Below, piece by piece: positions 18,069-27,990 of a stretch of 64,000 bases of DNA. Every line of letters starts with the position of its first letter. The first letter of the stretch is position 1. Under the pieces are notes generated by a model. The model saw only the letters and a program-made list of their open reading frames with translations, was not told where the DNA came from and did no database searches. Source of the DNA: Prolixibacteraceae bacterium (GTDB lineage Bacteria; Bacteroidota; Bacteroidia; Bacteroidales; Prolixibacteraceae); the NCBI GenBank assembly GCA_019856515.1, contig CP082230.1:2294001-2358000 (forward strand). The letters run 5' to 3'. A program made the position numbers and the translations under genes.

Positions 18069-19562
18069 ATGAAAAATTATTACACTAGATTTATTCGCAT
18101 CCTATGGGTGTGTCTTTTCGTAAATTTATACAACCACAGCCTTGCACAGACAACCATAACTTTGATGGAATCGATGAAGATGGCGCAGAAACAGTCGTTA
18201 GATGCCTTCAAAGCCGAAAACATGTATTTGGTATCCTATTGGGACTACCGCATGTATCATGCCCAAAAACTCCCATGGATAACCAGTGACTTCACCCCTG
18301 CCAACTATCGTAGGAGTTTTGTAAAAAGGTACAATCAGGCACTGAATATTGACCAATATAAACAAGAACAGAGCCTAGAAAATAATCTTAACTTTGAGAT
18401 CAACCAAAACTTAGTTGCAACAGGAGGTCGATTCTTTATCACTTCAGGAACCTCTCGTCTACAAAACTTTGGCAACACCAAGTCCACCTCTTTCAACACC
18501 AACATCATCCAAGTTGGTTTCAGTCAACCATTAAACGGTTACAATGAGTTTAAGTGGCGTAGAAAAGTGGCACCATTACAGTATGAGATTGCCAAAGCAG
18601 ATTACATCCTGCAACTTGAAAACATTCATCTCAATGTGGTAGCCTACTACTTCAATTTCCTTATCTCCCAAGAGAGATATCGCCTACAAAAATCGATATT
18701 AGAAGACGCCAAAAGCTCTATTATCATTGGGAAAGAACGCTTCAAAACTGCTTTTATAACCAAAAGCGAATTGGTCGATTTAGAGCTAGATGTATATAAT
18801 GCCGAAGTACAATTGGCAGAAGCCAATAAGTCGTTGATGAAAAGCAAATCCATCTTCACCTCCTATTTGGATATCGATGCCAATACAGATTGGACCCCTG
18901 TCCTTCCTGCCATAGACAACAAAACATCTATCGACAAGGTGACAGCCATACAGAAAGCTTTTGAAAACAATCCAGAAATATTAGGACTTAAAACCAAAGA
19001 GCTCACCGCAGCACAGCAAGTGGATAAGAGAATCAAAGAGAGTCGATTTAAGGCCAACATAGGAGCTACATATGGACTAAACCAACAAGGCCCAACCTTT
19101 AATGAGTCCCTAAAAGATCCCATGGATCAACAATCGATCCTCCTAAACCTATCCATTCCCATCTTGGATTGGGGAAACCGCAAAGGACAAAAACAGAAAG
19201 CCCTAAAGAACCAAGAAGTAGTACGTATCGAAGCAGCACAAAAACGTCAATCGTTCGAACAAGAGGTGCTCCTTGCCACCATCGACTTCAATCTACAACC
19301 GAAAGTGGTCAACAATAGTCAGAAAGCCAAAAATGCAGCAGAAGATGCCTATAATATGAACTATCGTAGATATATAGAAGGCAACGTAGATCTGCTCCAA
19401 CTGCAAAGCTCACGACAAAAGAGGTCAAGTGCACAGATCGCCTATATACAAAGCATCTATCAATTCTGGTCCTACTTATATAAGATCCGAAAACAGACAC
19501 TCTACGATTTCCAAAACAGTATGCCCCTAAGCACCAACTTCGATGCACTCGTGACAAACTAA
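18069..19562 (+). CDS. TolC-family outer-membrane channel
   Basis: A 497-residue protein with a signal peptide (about residues 1-26, cleavage near SLAQ) and the long helical repeats of the outer-membrane efflux protein family: an N-terminal TLMESMKMAQKQSLDAFKAEN, a central AKADYILQLENIHLNVVAYYFN helix, LVDLELDVYNAEVQLAEANKS, and a repeat of this layout after residue 280. Such proteins form trimeric channels for RND, ABC or MFS export systems. No membrane fusion protein or pump gene is next to it, so it is either an orphan or serves a system elsewhere. A 15-bp hairpin follows its stop. Confidence 0.9.
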   Translation: MKNYYTRFIRILWVCLFVNLYNHSLAQTTITLMESMKMAQKQSLDAFKAENMYLVSYWDYRMYHAQKLPWITSDFTPANYRRSFVKRYNQALNIDQYKQEQSLENNLNFEINQNLVATGGRFFITSGTSRLQNFGNTKSTSFNTNIIQVGFSQPLNGYNEFKWRRKVAPLQYEIAKADYILQLENIHLNVVAYYFNFLISQERYRLQKSILEDAKSSIIIGKERFKTAFITKSELVDLELDVYNAEVQLAEANKSLMKSKSIFTSYLDIDANTDWTPVLPAIDNKTSIDKVTAIQKAFENNPEILGLKTKELTAAQQVDKRIKESRFKANIGATYGLNQQGPTFNESLKDPMDQQSILLNLSIPILDWGNRKGQKQKALKNQEVVRIEAAQKRQSFEQEVLLATIDFNLQPKVVNNSQKAKNAAEDAYNMNYRRYIEGNVDLLQLQSSRQKRSSAQIAYIQSIYQFWSYLYKIRKQTLYDFQNSMPLSTNFDALVTN

Positions 19563-19621
19563 TCTCCATGCAACTCTCCATGAGTTATCAAACACGACAT
19601 GATCATTACATCATCGACTAC

Positions 19622-19664
19622 AATATAAGTTTACACCGTCTTTCTAACAGTGTAAACTTATATT
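19622..19664 (+). terminator. long hairpin downstream of the TolC gene
   Basis: A 15-bp perfect stem (19622-19636 with 19650-19664) around a 13-base loop, 60 bases past the stop. The T-run after it is short, so termination is likely but not certain. Confidence 0.55.
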
Positions 19665-19689
19665 TCCCACTTTGGTAACATACGGACAT

Positions 19690-20220
19690 CCATCTCGAAT
19701 TCAGGAAAACAACGCGCAAAACATGCGAATTCATCTACACGAAAGGGAACCCACAACGATATCATCCACGTCGATGGAATGAGGTCCGTGGATCGGACTC
19801 ACCGCCCTACTATTATTTTACACTATTACCCAAGGCTCCTACCAATACCTTGACCTTGCGGTCAAACGATGGTTCACACCATTGGGCTATGTTCGATTTC
19901 CCTTTCAGGGAATGTTGGAAGAAGAATTAAATGTGAACAACCGCTGGGAACGCCGAGCTCCTGCTCGGCATCGTGCCACAAGAGAGCCACAACCATAGTA
20001 TTCATCTGCGTAGGTTGCATCACGAGCATATTGCCCTATAGTAGGGTTGACACATGATGCCGAGCGAAGCTCGGCGTTCCCAGCGGTTGTCCCATTCTTG
20101 CACTTCAACCAGATCAGTGGGAATGCGTCCAATCCATCCAATCCGTGACTAAAATTTAGACGCGAGCATCGCGCCTCTACATGGTACTTTTCCCTTTCCA
20201 CCACAACCAATAATAAAAGA
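19690..20220. repeat. diverged copy of the stem-loop repeat, with two modules in opposite orientation
   Basis: This non-coding stretch contains pieces found again in the tandem array at 20745-22425: ACCCAAGGCTCC, ACCATTGGGCTA, TTTCCCTTTCAGGGAA, GACGCGAGCATCGCGCC and the GCCGAGC hairpin module. Two copies of that module (19938-19975 and 20053-20089) face each other as a near-perfect inverted repeat of ~37 bases around a ~77-base spacer. Confidence 0.7.
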
Positions 20221-20236
20221 TCCTAATCCCACCTTT

Positions 20237-20420
20237 CTTCGTCTCTTCTCCCACCCTCCTTCGACCCTCCTCCCTCTATTGTTCATATATCCTTCACATA
20301 TTGGTCATATATTGCTCACCCTTCCTCCACATTTTTAGTGACAAAAGCATAATCAATATATGAACAATGGATATGCAATATGTGACCAAGAGTCGAAGGA
20401 GGGTGGGAGGAGACACGAAG
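20237..20420. repeat. 29-bp inverted repeat flanking a 126-bp spacer
   Basis: Arms 20237-20265 and 20392-20420 match at 27 of 29 positions as reverse complements. The spacer is AT-rich and repeats short words such as GTTCATATAT and CATATTG on both sides of its centre. There is no coding content. Confidence 0.75.
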
Positions 20421-20615
20421 GAGGGTACTACCATCTACCTACATTCATATACTGTCGTCAACTCCATGGCATTGGATTACAAATATCTCTTCCATACCAT
20501 TAAACGGGCATATTCGATCACGTAATAAACACCTATCGTAAATATAATTACCAGAAACAGACGTCCCTCTCTAGCCATTAAAATCATACCCCCAACAAAA
20601 TGACAAACAGTAGGT

Positions 20616-20677
20616 TAAGTTACCCTTAAGTTACCCTTCCCTTACCTCCACTCGACTAAAAGGTAACTTAAGGGTAA
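20616..20677. repeat. 11-bp tandem duplication forming an inverted repeat
   Basis: TAAGTTACCCT occurs twice head to tail (20616-20626, 20627-20637). The 16-base segment 20620-20635 is a perfect reverse complement of 20662-20677. It lies in a gene-free stretch before the main array. Confidence 0.7.
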
Positions 20678-20744
20678 AGAAACCGTCTCTTAACTGTGAT
20701 TTAAATATAGGCTTGACACGTCTTAAAAAGAGAGAGCTTTTAGT

Positions 20745-22425
20745 ACATTGTTGCAATAATGTGGGTTCGAAACAATGATATTGCCAACGCTGGGAATGTC
20801 GAGCTGGAGCTCTGCGTTCCCAGTAATTGTCTCATCCACATCAACAAAGATCCGTCTAATCCGTGGCTATAATACATATTTGATCTACTGGGCCGGACTT
20901 TCAGCCCTTGAATGTAGGTGAGTGGAGCTAACCCAAGGCTCCATTCCATATTCAGAGCTAAAGCACTTCATTTCCATTCCACCATTGGGCTAGATTCGGT
21001 TTCCCTTGCAGGGAAAGTTGAAGTATCGATATAGACGCGTGCATCGCGCCTCTACGTGGTCATAACCATAAAAAGATCTGTTTCATCTGTCTAATCTGTT
21101 TCATCAGTGTGCTATCCTTGCGATTCAACACCTACATGAAGCAATACTAAGTTGTTGCTCTCCTGACACACGATGCCGAGGGGCAGCACCCCGTTCCCAG
21201 CGGTTGTCTCATCCACACCAACAAAGATCCGTGAAAATCCGTCTAATCCGTGGCTATAATACATATTTGATCTACTGGGCCGGACTTTCAGCCCTTGAAT
21301 GTAGGTGAGTGGAGCTAACCCAAGGCTCCATTCCATATTCAGAGCTAAAGCACTTCATTTCCATTCCACCATTGGGCTAGATTCGGTTTCCCTTTCAGGG
21401 AAAGTTGAAGTATCGATATAGACGCGAGCATCGCGCCTCTACGTGGTCATAACCATAAAAAGATCTGTTTCATCTGTGTGCTATCCTTGCGATTCAACAC
21501 CTCCATGAAGCAATACTAAGTTGTCGCTCTCCTGACAGACGATGCCGAGCTGGAGCTCAGCGTTCCCAGTGGTTGTCCCATCCACATCAACAAAGATCCG
21601 TGATAATCCGTCTAATCCGTGGCTATAATACATATTTGATCTACTGGGCCGGACTTTCAGCCCTTGAATGTAGGTGAGTGGAGCTAACCCAAGGCTTCAT
21701 TCCATATTCAGAGCTAAAGCACTTCATTTCCATTCCACCATTGGGCTAGATTCGGTTTCCCTTTCAGGGAAAGTTGAAGTATCGATATAGACGCGAGCAT
21801 CGCCACTCTACGTAGTCATAACCATAAAAAGATCTGTTTCATCTGTCTAATCTGTCTCATCAGTGTGCTATCCTTGCGATTCAACACCTCCATGAAGCAA
21901 GACTAAGTTGTTGCTCTCCTGATACACGATACCGAGGGGCAGCACCCCGTTCCCAGCTGTTGTCGCTCTCTTCTACATCAACAAAGATCTGTGAAAATCC
22001 GTCTAATCCGTGGCTATAATACATATTTGATCTACTGGGCCGGACTTTCAGCCCTTGAATGTAGGTGAGTGGAGCTAACCCAAGGCTCCATTCCATATTC
22101 AGAGCTAAAGCACTTCATTTCCATTCCACCATTGGGCTAGATTCGGTTTCCCTTTCAGGGAAAGTTGAAGTATCGATATAGACGCGAGCATCGCCACTCT
22201 ACGTAGTCATAACCATAAAAAGATCTGTTTCATCTGTCTAATCTGTCTCATCAGTGTGCTATCCTTGCGATTCAACACCTACATGAAGCAATACTAAGTT
22301 GTTGCTCTCCTGATACACGATGCCGAGCTGGAGCTCAGCGTTCCCAGCGGTTGTCCCATCCACATCAACGAAGATCTGTTTCATCTGTGTGCTATCCTTG
22401 CGATTCAAGACTTCCATGAAGCACT
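20745..22425. repeat. tandem array of ~370-390 bp stem-loop-rich units
   Basis: At least four tandem units can be read. The anchor CCGTGGCTATAATAC starts at 20861, 21248, 21617 and 22008 (spacing 387, 369, 391). A second anchor CCTTGCGATTCAA starts at 21116, 21485, 21872, 22263 and 22396, so the last unit is cut to ~133 bases. Each full unit has several small hairpins: a variable GATGCCGAG...GTTCCCAGC stem-loop, GGGCCGGACTTTCAGCCC, TTTCCCTTTCAGGGAAA, and CGCGAGCATCGCG (degenerate in two units). It also has 9-base microrepeats of ATCTGT/ATCCGT type. The array ends one base before the AraC stop codon. Reading frames inside it repeat only because the DNA repeats, and they are not genes. Confidence 0.9.
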
Positions 22426-22426
22426 G

Positions 22427-23335
22427 TTACTGCAAACCGAACTGTCTACGATATTTGGCGGGAGACTGGGTGGTGTGTTGTTTAAATATTCTTGAAAAGT
22501 GGTAGCGGTCCGCAAAGCCGCAGAGGATGGCAATTTCATCGATGGTCTTTTCGGAGTGATGCAGTAAGATGCAGGCATGATCTATTCGTTTCTTCTTGAC
22601 GAATTGTTGTGGAGAGATGCCTGTTTCTTCTTTAAAAAGCCGTGTGAAGGCATTGGTGGACATACGTGCTTCACTTGCCAGGATTGGGTTGGTGAGGTCT
22701 TCTGAGATATTCTGATCCAAATAGTTCATCACCTGAATAATACGGTAATCTTTACTTATTAACAGCCATTTGTCTTGAGGGAGTTCAAATAATAGGTCGG
22801 TAATCATCGATCGTATGGCTAGGTTGGTATGAAAACTAAAATGGGTATTATAGAGCAATACTTGATCCTTGATTGTGTCGAGTTTCTCTTTGATATGTGG
22901 GGTTAGTTTCAGAAAAAAGACTTCAGGAGAGACACTATCGTAAGGCATCCCTAGGTTAAAATGGATAAAAAGATGACAGATGGTATCCAATGATTTTTTG
23001 GATGTTCTGACATTATCTAGATCGATCCTATTTCCCTCTAAAGCGTAGCCCACTTTAGGGATGGGGTGATGAAACATTCGGGTGGCATAAGAGGTGTTTG
23101 GAGCGATCATTACGATCTCATCAGGCGATAACTGATGCTCTTGTCCATTATATATTATGGAGGCCCCAGAACGACTGTTGTGATATATTCTCCAGTAGGG
23201 AAAAGAGAGCTCTTGAAACTCCCAATGACGCAACCACCAATACCTACAACAGAGTAGATGCAGGTCATAACTAGGAAAATGTTGATGGATATCGGATGGA
23301 TCACCAATATCGGGTATCTTTTTAAATGCTTCCAT
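22427..23335 (-). CDS. AraC-family regulator, likely of the fucose operon
   Basis: A 302-residue protein. The N-terminal part has an AraC-type cupin-like sensing region (GASIIYNGQEHQLSPDEIVMI near residues 55-78). The C-terminal ~100 residues hold the double helix-turn-helix: MSTNAFTRLFKEETGISPQQF and then IDEIAILCGFADRYHFSRIFK. It is divergent from fucI with a 114-base shared upstream region, the normal layout for a sugar-responsive activator of the adjacent operon; fucose or fuculose as the signal is inference. The repeat array abuts its stop codon, so its 3' untranslated region would be made of repeat sequence. Confidence 0.9.
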   Translation of the reverse strand: MEAFKKIPDIGDPSDIHQHFPSYDLHLLCCRYWWLRHWEFQELSFPYWRIYHNSRSGASIIYNGQEHQLSPDEIVMIAPNTSYATRMFHHPIPKVGYALEGNRIDLDNVRTSKKSLDTICHLFIHFNLGMPYDSVSPEVFFLKLTPHIKEKLDTIKDQVLLYNTHFSFHTNLAIRSMITDLLFELPQDKWLLISKDYRIIQVMNYLDQNISEDLTNPILASEARMSTNAFTRLFKEETGISPQQFVKKKRIDHACILLHHSEKTIDEIAILCGFADRYHFSRIFKQHTTQSPAKYRRQFGLQ

Positions 23336-23449
23336 ATCGCGGATGTTTCAAACAGATATAAAAATAGTAAAATTATCCATTTTATACTTAGACAGAGATG
23401 ACCAACTTTACATTAAAATTAACATGACAAATATTTAAACTTTTTTCTG

Positions 23450-25237
23450 ATGGGTAATCGATTGATTGGAGATCTTCCAAAGGTAGGTATCAGACCTGTA
23501 ATTGACGGTCGTGAACGCGGTGTTAGAGAGTCATTAGAGACTCAGGTTATGGAACTTGCAAAGGCAGCAGCGAAATTTATTGAGGAGAATATTCGTTTTG
23601 CTAGCGGCGAAAAGGTAACATGTGTTATTGCCGATAGTTGCATTGGAGGAGTGGCAGAAGCAGCCATGTGTGCCAATAAATTCAAAAGAGAGAATGTTGG
23701 TGTCTCATTGACTGTCACCCCTTGCTGGTGTTATGGTACAGAGGTAATGGATACAGATCCACTGATCCCTAAAGCCGTTTGGGGCTTTAATGGAACGGAG
23801 CGCCCTGGTGCTGTTTACCTAGCTGCAGCGTTGGCTGGATATACCCAGAAAGGTCTACCTACTTTCGGTATCTATGGAAAAGATGTTCAAGATGCTGGAG
23901 ATACAACCATACCTGAAGATGTACGCGAAAAGGTTTTACGTTTTGTGAAGTCTGGTTTGGCTGTAGCACAGATGAATGGTAAATCATATTTGTCGGTGGG
24001 TTATAGCTCTATGGGTATTGCAGGCTCTATGGTTGACTCAAATTTTATGCAAGACTACTTAGGTATTCGCGCAGAGTTTGTTGAGTCGGTGGAGATCCTT
24101 AGACGTATCGATGAAGGAGTCTATGATGAACAGGAGTATGAAAAGGCTTTGGCATGGACTAAAAAGCACTGTAAAGAGGGGTTAGATAGAAATAAAGAAC
24201 ACAACAAGGTAGACCAAGCACGCAAAGATAAAGAGTGGGAAACCGTGGTAAAGATGACCCTTATCTGTAAGGATATGATGGTCGGAAATCCAAAGTTAAT
24301 AGAGAAAGGATATAGAGAAGAGGGGTTAGGAAGAAATGCTATTGTTGGTGGTTTCCAAGGACAAAGACAGTGGACCGATTATCAACCTAACGCAGACTTC
24401 ACTGAAGCTATTATGAACTCGTCATTCGATTGGAATGGTATTCGTCAAGCATTTGTTTTTGCGACAGAGAACGACAGTTTAAACGGCATCAGTATGTTGT
24501 TTGGACATCTGTTAACCAATACGTCACAGATCTTCTCTGATGTAAGAACTTATTGGAGTCCAGATGCAGTAGAACGTGTTACTGGCAAAGCGCTTGAGGG
24601 CATTGCTTCGGGAGGGGTTATCCATCTTATTAACTCAGGATCGACTACGCTTGATGCTACAGCACAGCAAAGAGATGTGAACGGGGAGCCTGCTATGAAA
24701 CCTTATTGGGAGATCACCGAGGAGGAAGCACAGAGATGTTTGGATAATACACAGTGGCCACAAGCCGACAGAGAGTATTTCCGTGGCGGAGGTTACTCCT
24801 CACTATTTAAAACAGAAGGAAAGATGCCTGTGACGATGTCTCGTTTGAACATTGTGAAAGGGTTAGGTCCAGTACTACAGATAGCAGAGGGATGGACTGT
24901 TGAACTACCTGATGATATCCATCGTGTCTTGGATGAAAGAACCAATCCAACTTGGCCTACGACATGGTTTGTGCCAAGAGTAAATGGAGCGGGCGCATTT
25001 AAAGATGTGTATAGTGTTATGGCCAACTGGGGTGCCAATCATGGTGCGATCAGCTATGGACATATTGGTGCGGATTTGATCACTTTGGCTTCGATATTAC
25101 GTATTCCAGTGAATATGCATAATGTGGAAGAGGGACAGATATTCCGCCCAAGTGCATGGTCATCATTTGGAGAAGAGAAAGAGGGTGCAGACTATAGAGC
25201 GTGCCAGAATTATGGTCCTCTATATGGAATAAAATAA
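23450..25237 (+). CDS. fucI: L-fucose isomerase
   Basis: A 595-residue protein, matching the family length. It converts L-fucose to L-fuculose using Mn2+. The three metal ligands known from the E. coli enzyme (E337, D361, H528) fall at E340 (in ATEND), D364 (in FSDVRTYW) and H531 (in NHGAISYGH), a constant offset of three. The start [20 protein letters not shown] is the conserved beginning of FucI. It is the first gene of a three-gene operon with fucK and the aldolase and is divergent from the AraC gene. Confidence 0.97.
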   Translation: MGNRLIGDLPKVGIRPVIDGRERGVRESLETQVMELAKAAAKFIEENIRFASGEKVTCVIADSCIGGVAEAAMCANKFKRENVGVSLTVTPCWCYGTEVMDTDPLIPKAVWGFNGTERPGAVYLAAALAGYTQKGLPTFGIYGKDVQDAGDTTIPEDVREKVLRFVKSGLAVAQMNGKSYLSVGYSSMGIAGSMVDSNFMQDYLGIRAEFVESVEILRRIDEGVYDEQEYEKALAWTKKHCKEGLDRNKEHNKVDQARKDKEWETVVKMTLICKDMMVGNPKLIEKGYREEGLGRNAIVGGFQGQRQWTDYQPNADFTEAIMNSSFDWNGIRQAFVFATENDSLNGISMLFGHLLTNTSQIFSDVRTYWSPDAVERVTGKALEGIASGGVIHLINSGSTTLDATAQQRDVNGEPAMKPYWEITEEEAQRCLDNTQWPQADREYFRGGGYSSLFKTEGKMPVTMSRLNIVKGLGPVLQIAEGWTVELPDDIHRVLDERTNPTWPTTWFVPRVNGAGAFKDVYSVMANWGANHGAISYGHIGADLITLASILRIPVNMHNVEEGQIFRPSAWSSFGEEKEGADYRACQNYGPLYGIK

Positions 25238-25425
25238 ATTGATTTGACAATATAGGCTCTCTTGTTATTGAATGCTCTCTTCTGTTTTTATTACGGTTGT
25301 TCGTTGAACAATCGGTTATTGGGGAATAGATGATTTTCGAAGAGAAAAAGGATATTATAGCCTGCGTTGGAGTAGTCCAAAGCACTATATTTCAACAACA
25401 GAGAGCCTAGTTATATTTTCTTCTT

Positions 25426-26898
25426 ATGAACGGAAAAGAGATAGCCATTGTTTTCGATTGTGGTGCTACGAATGTAAAGGTGGTGGCCATGGATATTGAT
25501 GGCCATATTGTTGCCTCTCATTCGATGTCTAATGAAACGGATAAAGACCCCTTTTTTGAGGGGGGTATTATTTGGGATATGGAGAAGCTGTGGGGGAAAC
25601 TTTGTAGCCTATCTAAGATGGTGATGGAAGAGATAGACACTAGTCGTATCGTTGGGGTGACGGTGACGACTTTTGGTGTGGATGGCACGCTTGTGGATGA
25701 GGGAGGAGACCCTTTATATCCAATTATATCGTGGCAATGTCCACGTACGACATCGATCATGGAGCGTATCGATAAATATATGCCTCTCGAAAAGGTATAT
25801 GAGATTAGCGGAGTCTATCCATACGCCTTTAATACCATTAATAAGTTGATTTGGTTTAAAGAGAATAGAGCAGAATTATTGGATAGCTCTAGTCGCTTTC
25901 TTTTTATTCCATCGATTCTAAGTTCAAAGCTTACTGGGGTATTAAAAAATGACGCGACCATGCTTGGAACCTCAATGATGGGGGATATTGGTCAAAGAGC
26001 TTGCTCAGATTCGATCTGTAGAACCCTCGGTGTGGACCCCGATATTTTTGGGGAGATCGCGGAACCTGGAGAGAGAGCTGGGGCTGTTACCCAAGAGGCA
26101 GAAGCATTGACCGGCATACCTAAAGACGTTCCTGTCTTTATGGCTGGCCATGACACACAGTTCGCATTGATTGGATCAGGAGCGAAAGTAAATCAACCTG
26201 TATTAAGCTCTGGAACATGGGAAATTCTGATGACAAGAAGTCAGTCACAAACGGCCTCTATACGTGAATTAGAGCATGGTATTACTACTGAGCTGGATGC
26301 AGAAAAGGGGATCTATAACATTGGTCAAAATTGGATTGGCTCTGGGGTACTAGAATGGTTCTCAAAGCAGTTCTATAGAGATATTGACAAAGAAGATCTT
26401 TATAACCGTATGGTGACGGATGCGGAATTGGTTGCGGTTGGTTCGAATGGAGTGACGGTAGGGCCTGATTTTTATACAAACAGTTCAGGGAGATCACACG
26501 GTGCCATTCAAGGGTTGACAATCGCTACCGATAGAGCAGAACTATATCGTGCTTTTCTGGAGGGACTCTCTTTCCGATTACGAGAGGGGCTGGAGGCACT
26601 AGAGAAGGCAGGTGGTTTTACGGCAGAGAAGATTATATGTGTAGGTGGAGGTTCAAAAAACAGATTATGGAATCAGCTTCGAGCGGATATTTGTAATCGC
26701 CCAATCCAACTTATCGATCAAAAAGAGACGACAGTATTAGGGGCATCGATGGTGGTTTTTGTAGGATCTAAAGTTTTCGAAACCATAGATATGATCAGAG
26801 AATATATTGACTATAAACCACAAGTTATTTTGCCTAGCCACAACCATAAGGAGTATGATATGTTGTATCAACAATATCGTATGGAGAGAGACAACTAA
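25426..26898 (+). CDS. fucK: L-fuculokinase (FGGY carbohydrate kinase)
   Basis: A 490-residue sugar kinase. The N-terminal phosphate-binding loop is IVFDCGATNVKVVAMD (about residues 8-23). The middle has GVTVTTFGVDGTLVD and MAGHDTQFALIGSGAK, and the C-terminus has the adenosine-binding ICVGGGSKNRLWNQLRAD and TTVLGASM. FGGY kinases of this type phosphorylate L-fuculose or L-rhamnulose at O1. The position right after fucI, with 188 bases between, assigns fuculose as the likely substrate. Activity on related ketoses cannot be excluded from sequence. Confidence 0.92.
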   Translation: MNGKEIAIVFDCGATNVKVVAMDIDGHIVASHSMSNETDKDPFFEGGIIWDMEKLWGKLCSLSKMVMEEIDTSRIVGVTVTTFGVDGTLVDEGGDPLYPIISWQCPRTTSIMERIDKYMPLEKVYEISGVYPYAFNTINKLIWFKENRAELLDSSSRFLFIPSILSSKLTGVLKNDATMLGTSMMGDIGQRACSDSICRTLGVDPDIFGEIAEPGERAGAVTQEAEALTGIPKDVPVFMAGHDTQFALIGSGAKVNQPVLSSGTWEILMTRSQSQTASIRELEHGITTELDAEKGIYNIGQNWIGSGVLEWFSKQFYRDIDKEDLYNRMVTDAELVAVGSNGVTVGPDFYTNSSGRSHGAIQGLTIATDRAELYRAFLEGLSFRLREGLEALEKAGGFTAEKIICVGGGSKNRLWNQLRADICNRPIQLIDQKETTVLGASMVVFVGSKVFETIDMIREYIDYKPQVILPSHNHKEYDMLYQQYRMERDN

Positions 26899-26991
26899 GT
26901 GTTGTTGAATGTAGGAATTGGGCTGAAAAAGGGAACAAATAACACTCTTACATACAGTCTATTTAGATAAATTAGAAAAATATTAAAGACA

Positions 26992-27780
26992 ATGAATATT
27001 TTACCAACTTCGGTTCAAGAAGAGATAAATAAGGTCTCGCAGATTGCAGGCTACCTGTGGCAGAGAGAGTGGGCAGAGAGAAATGCTGGGAATATATCGA
27101 TAGACTTAACGGATCTTGTTTCGGCAAACGATTGGCGTGAAGCGAGTGAGGTGATTGCATTTGAATTTCCTAAAGAGGCCGCAGGTGCAGTTATCTTTGT
27201 TTCTGGAACAGGATGTCATTTGAGACACCTTGTGGACAGAGTGGAAGAGGTGGCTTGTATTATTGTGATCAATGATAAAGCAGATGGATATACGATTGTG
27301 TGGGGAGGAAAGAAGAAGAACTTTAGACCTACCTCGGAGTTGATATCTCATGTAAAAATTCATCTTCATAATAGGGTAAACAAACCTTCTCATAAAGCCA
27401 TTGTTCATACCCACCCTATTGAACTGATTGTGATGAGTCACCATCCGCTATTTAAAGAGGAAGAGAAGCTGAACCACAGCCTTTGGAAGATGTGTCCAGA
27501 GATTCGGGTTTTTGTACCACAAGGGGTGGATTGTACTCCTTACGTCTTATCTGGAACAGAAGCACTGGCAGATATCACTATAAAAGGGTTGGAGAATCGT
27601 GATGTGGTGCTATGGGAAAAGCATGGTGCTTTAGCTACAGGAGAAGATGTAGAGGTGGCATTCGATTATATTGATGTGGCCAATAAAGGGGCAAAATTAC
27701 TTCTAACGGCCTGGAGTGCTGGCTTTGAACCTGTAGGTTTATCTGATGATGAATTAGCCGAATTAGAAGCTTTGATCTAA
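26992..27780 (+). CDS. class II aldolase of RhaD type acting on fuculose-1-phosphate
   Basis: A 262-residue class II (zinc) aldolase. AERNAGNIS near residue 24 and the metal-binding HTHP near 142-145 are visible, as is LWEKHGALATGEDVEVAFDYID near 207-228 with the third zinc histidine. Its length and N-terminus are closer to rhamnulose-1-phosphate aldolase (RhaD, ~274 residues) than to the ~215-residue FucA. In this operon it should split L-fuculose-1-phosphate to DHAP and L-lactaldehyde. The gene follows fucK by 93 bases. No lactaldehyde reductase or fucose permease gene is in the window. Confidence 0.85.
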   Translation: MNILPTSVQEEINKVSQIAGYLWQREWAERNAGNISIDLTDLVSANDWREASEVIAFEFPKEAAGAVIFVSGTGCHLRHLVDRVEEVACIIVINDKADGYTIVWGGKKKNFRPTSELISHVKIHLHNRVNKPSHKAIVHTHPIELIVMSHHPLFKEEEKLNHSLWKMCPEIRVFVPQGVDCTPYVLSGTEALADITIKGLENRDVVLWEKHGALATGEDVEVAFDYIDVANKGAKLLLTAWSAGFEPVGLSDDELAELEALI

Positions 27781-27802
27781 TCCTATCTTTATTTAAAACA
27801 TT

Positions 27803-27840
27803 GTACCTCAAGGACTCTATTTATAAAGTTCTTGAAGTAC
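27803..27840 (+). terminator. hairpin after the fucose operon
   Basis: A 13-bp stem with two G-U-type mismatches (27803-27815 with 27828-27840), 23 bases past the aldolase stop. It lacks a T-run, so it may be a weak or Rho-assisted end. Confidence 0.45.
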
Positions 27841-27990
27841 ATCCCCGTTTCTCTTCGTTATACGCGACTCTCATAATCATATGGTGATGGGTTCTCTGTT
27901 CTTTTATTTAAAGACTCTATACACAGATGGTTTTCAAAAGCAATAAAGACTGAAAGTTTCCCATTCAATACAACTAAATATTAAACAGAA

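Noticed and set aside
20740..22096. Repeated minus-strand frames of ~70 residues with the same N-terminus
   Set aside because: They arise because the DNA repeats. They cover stem-loops, differ after the shared part and have no protein-like features.
20745..22425. CRISPR array
   Set aside because: Units are ~370-390 bases and repeat throughout; there is no pattern of short repeats with unique spacers and no cas genes.
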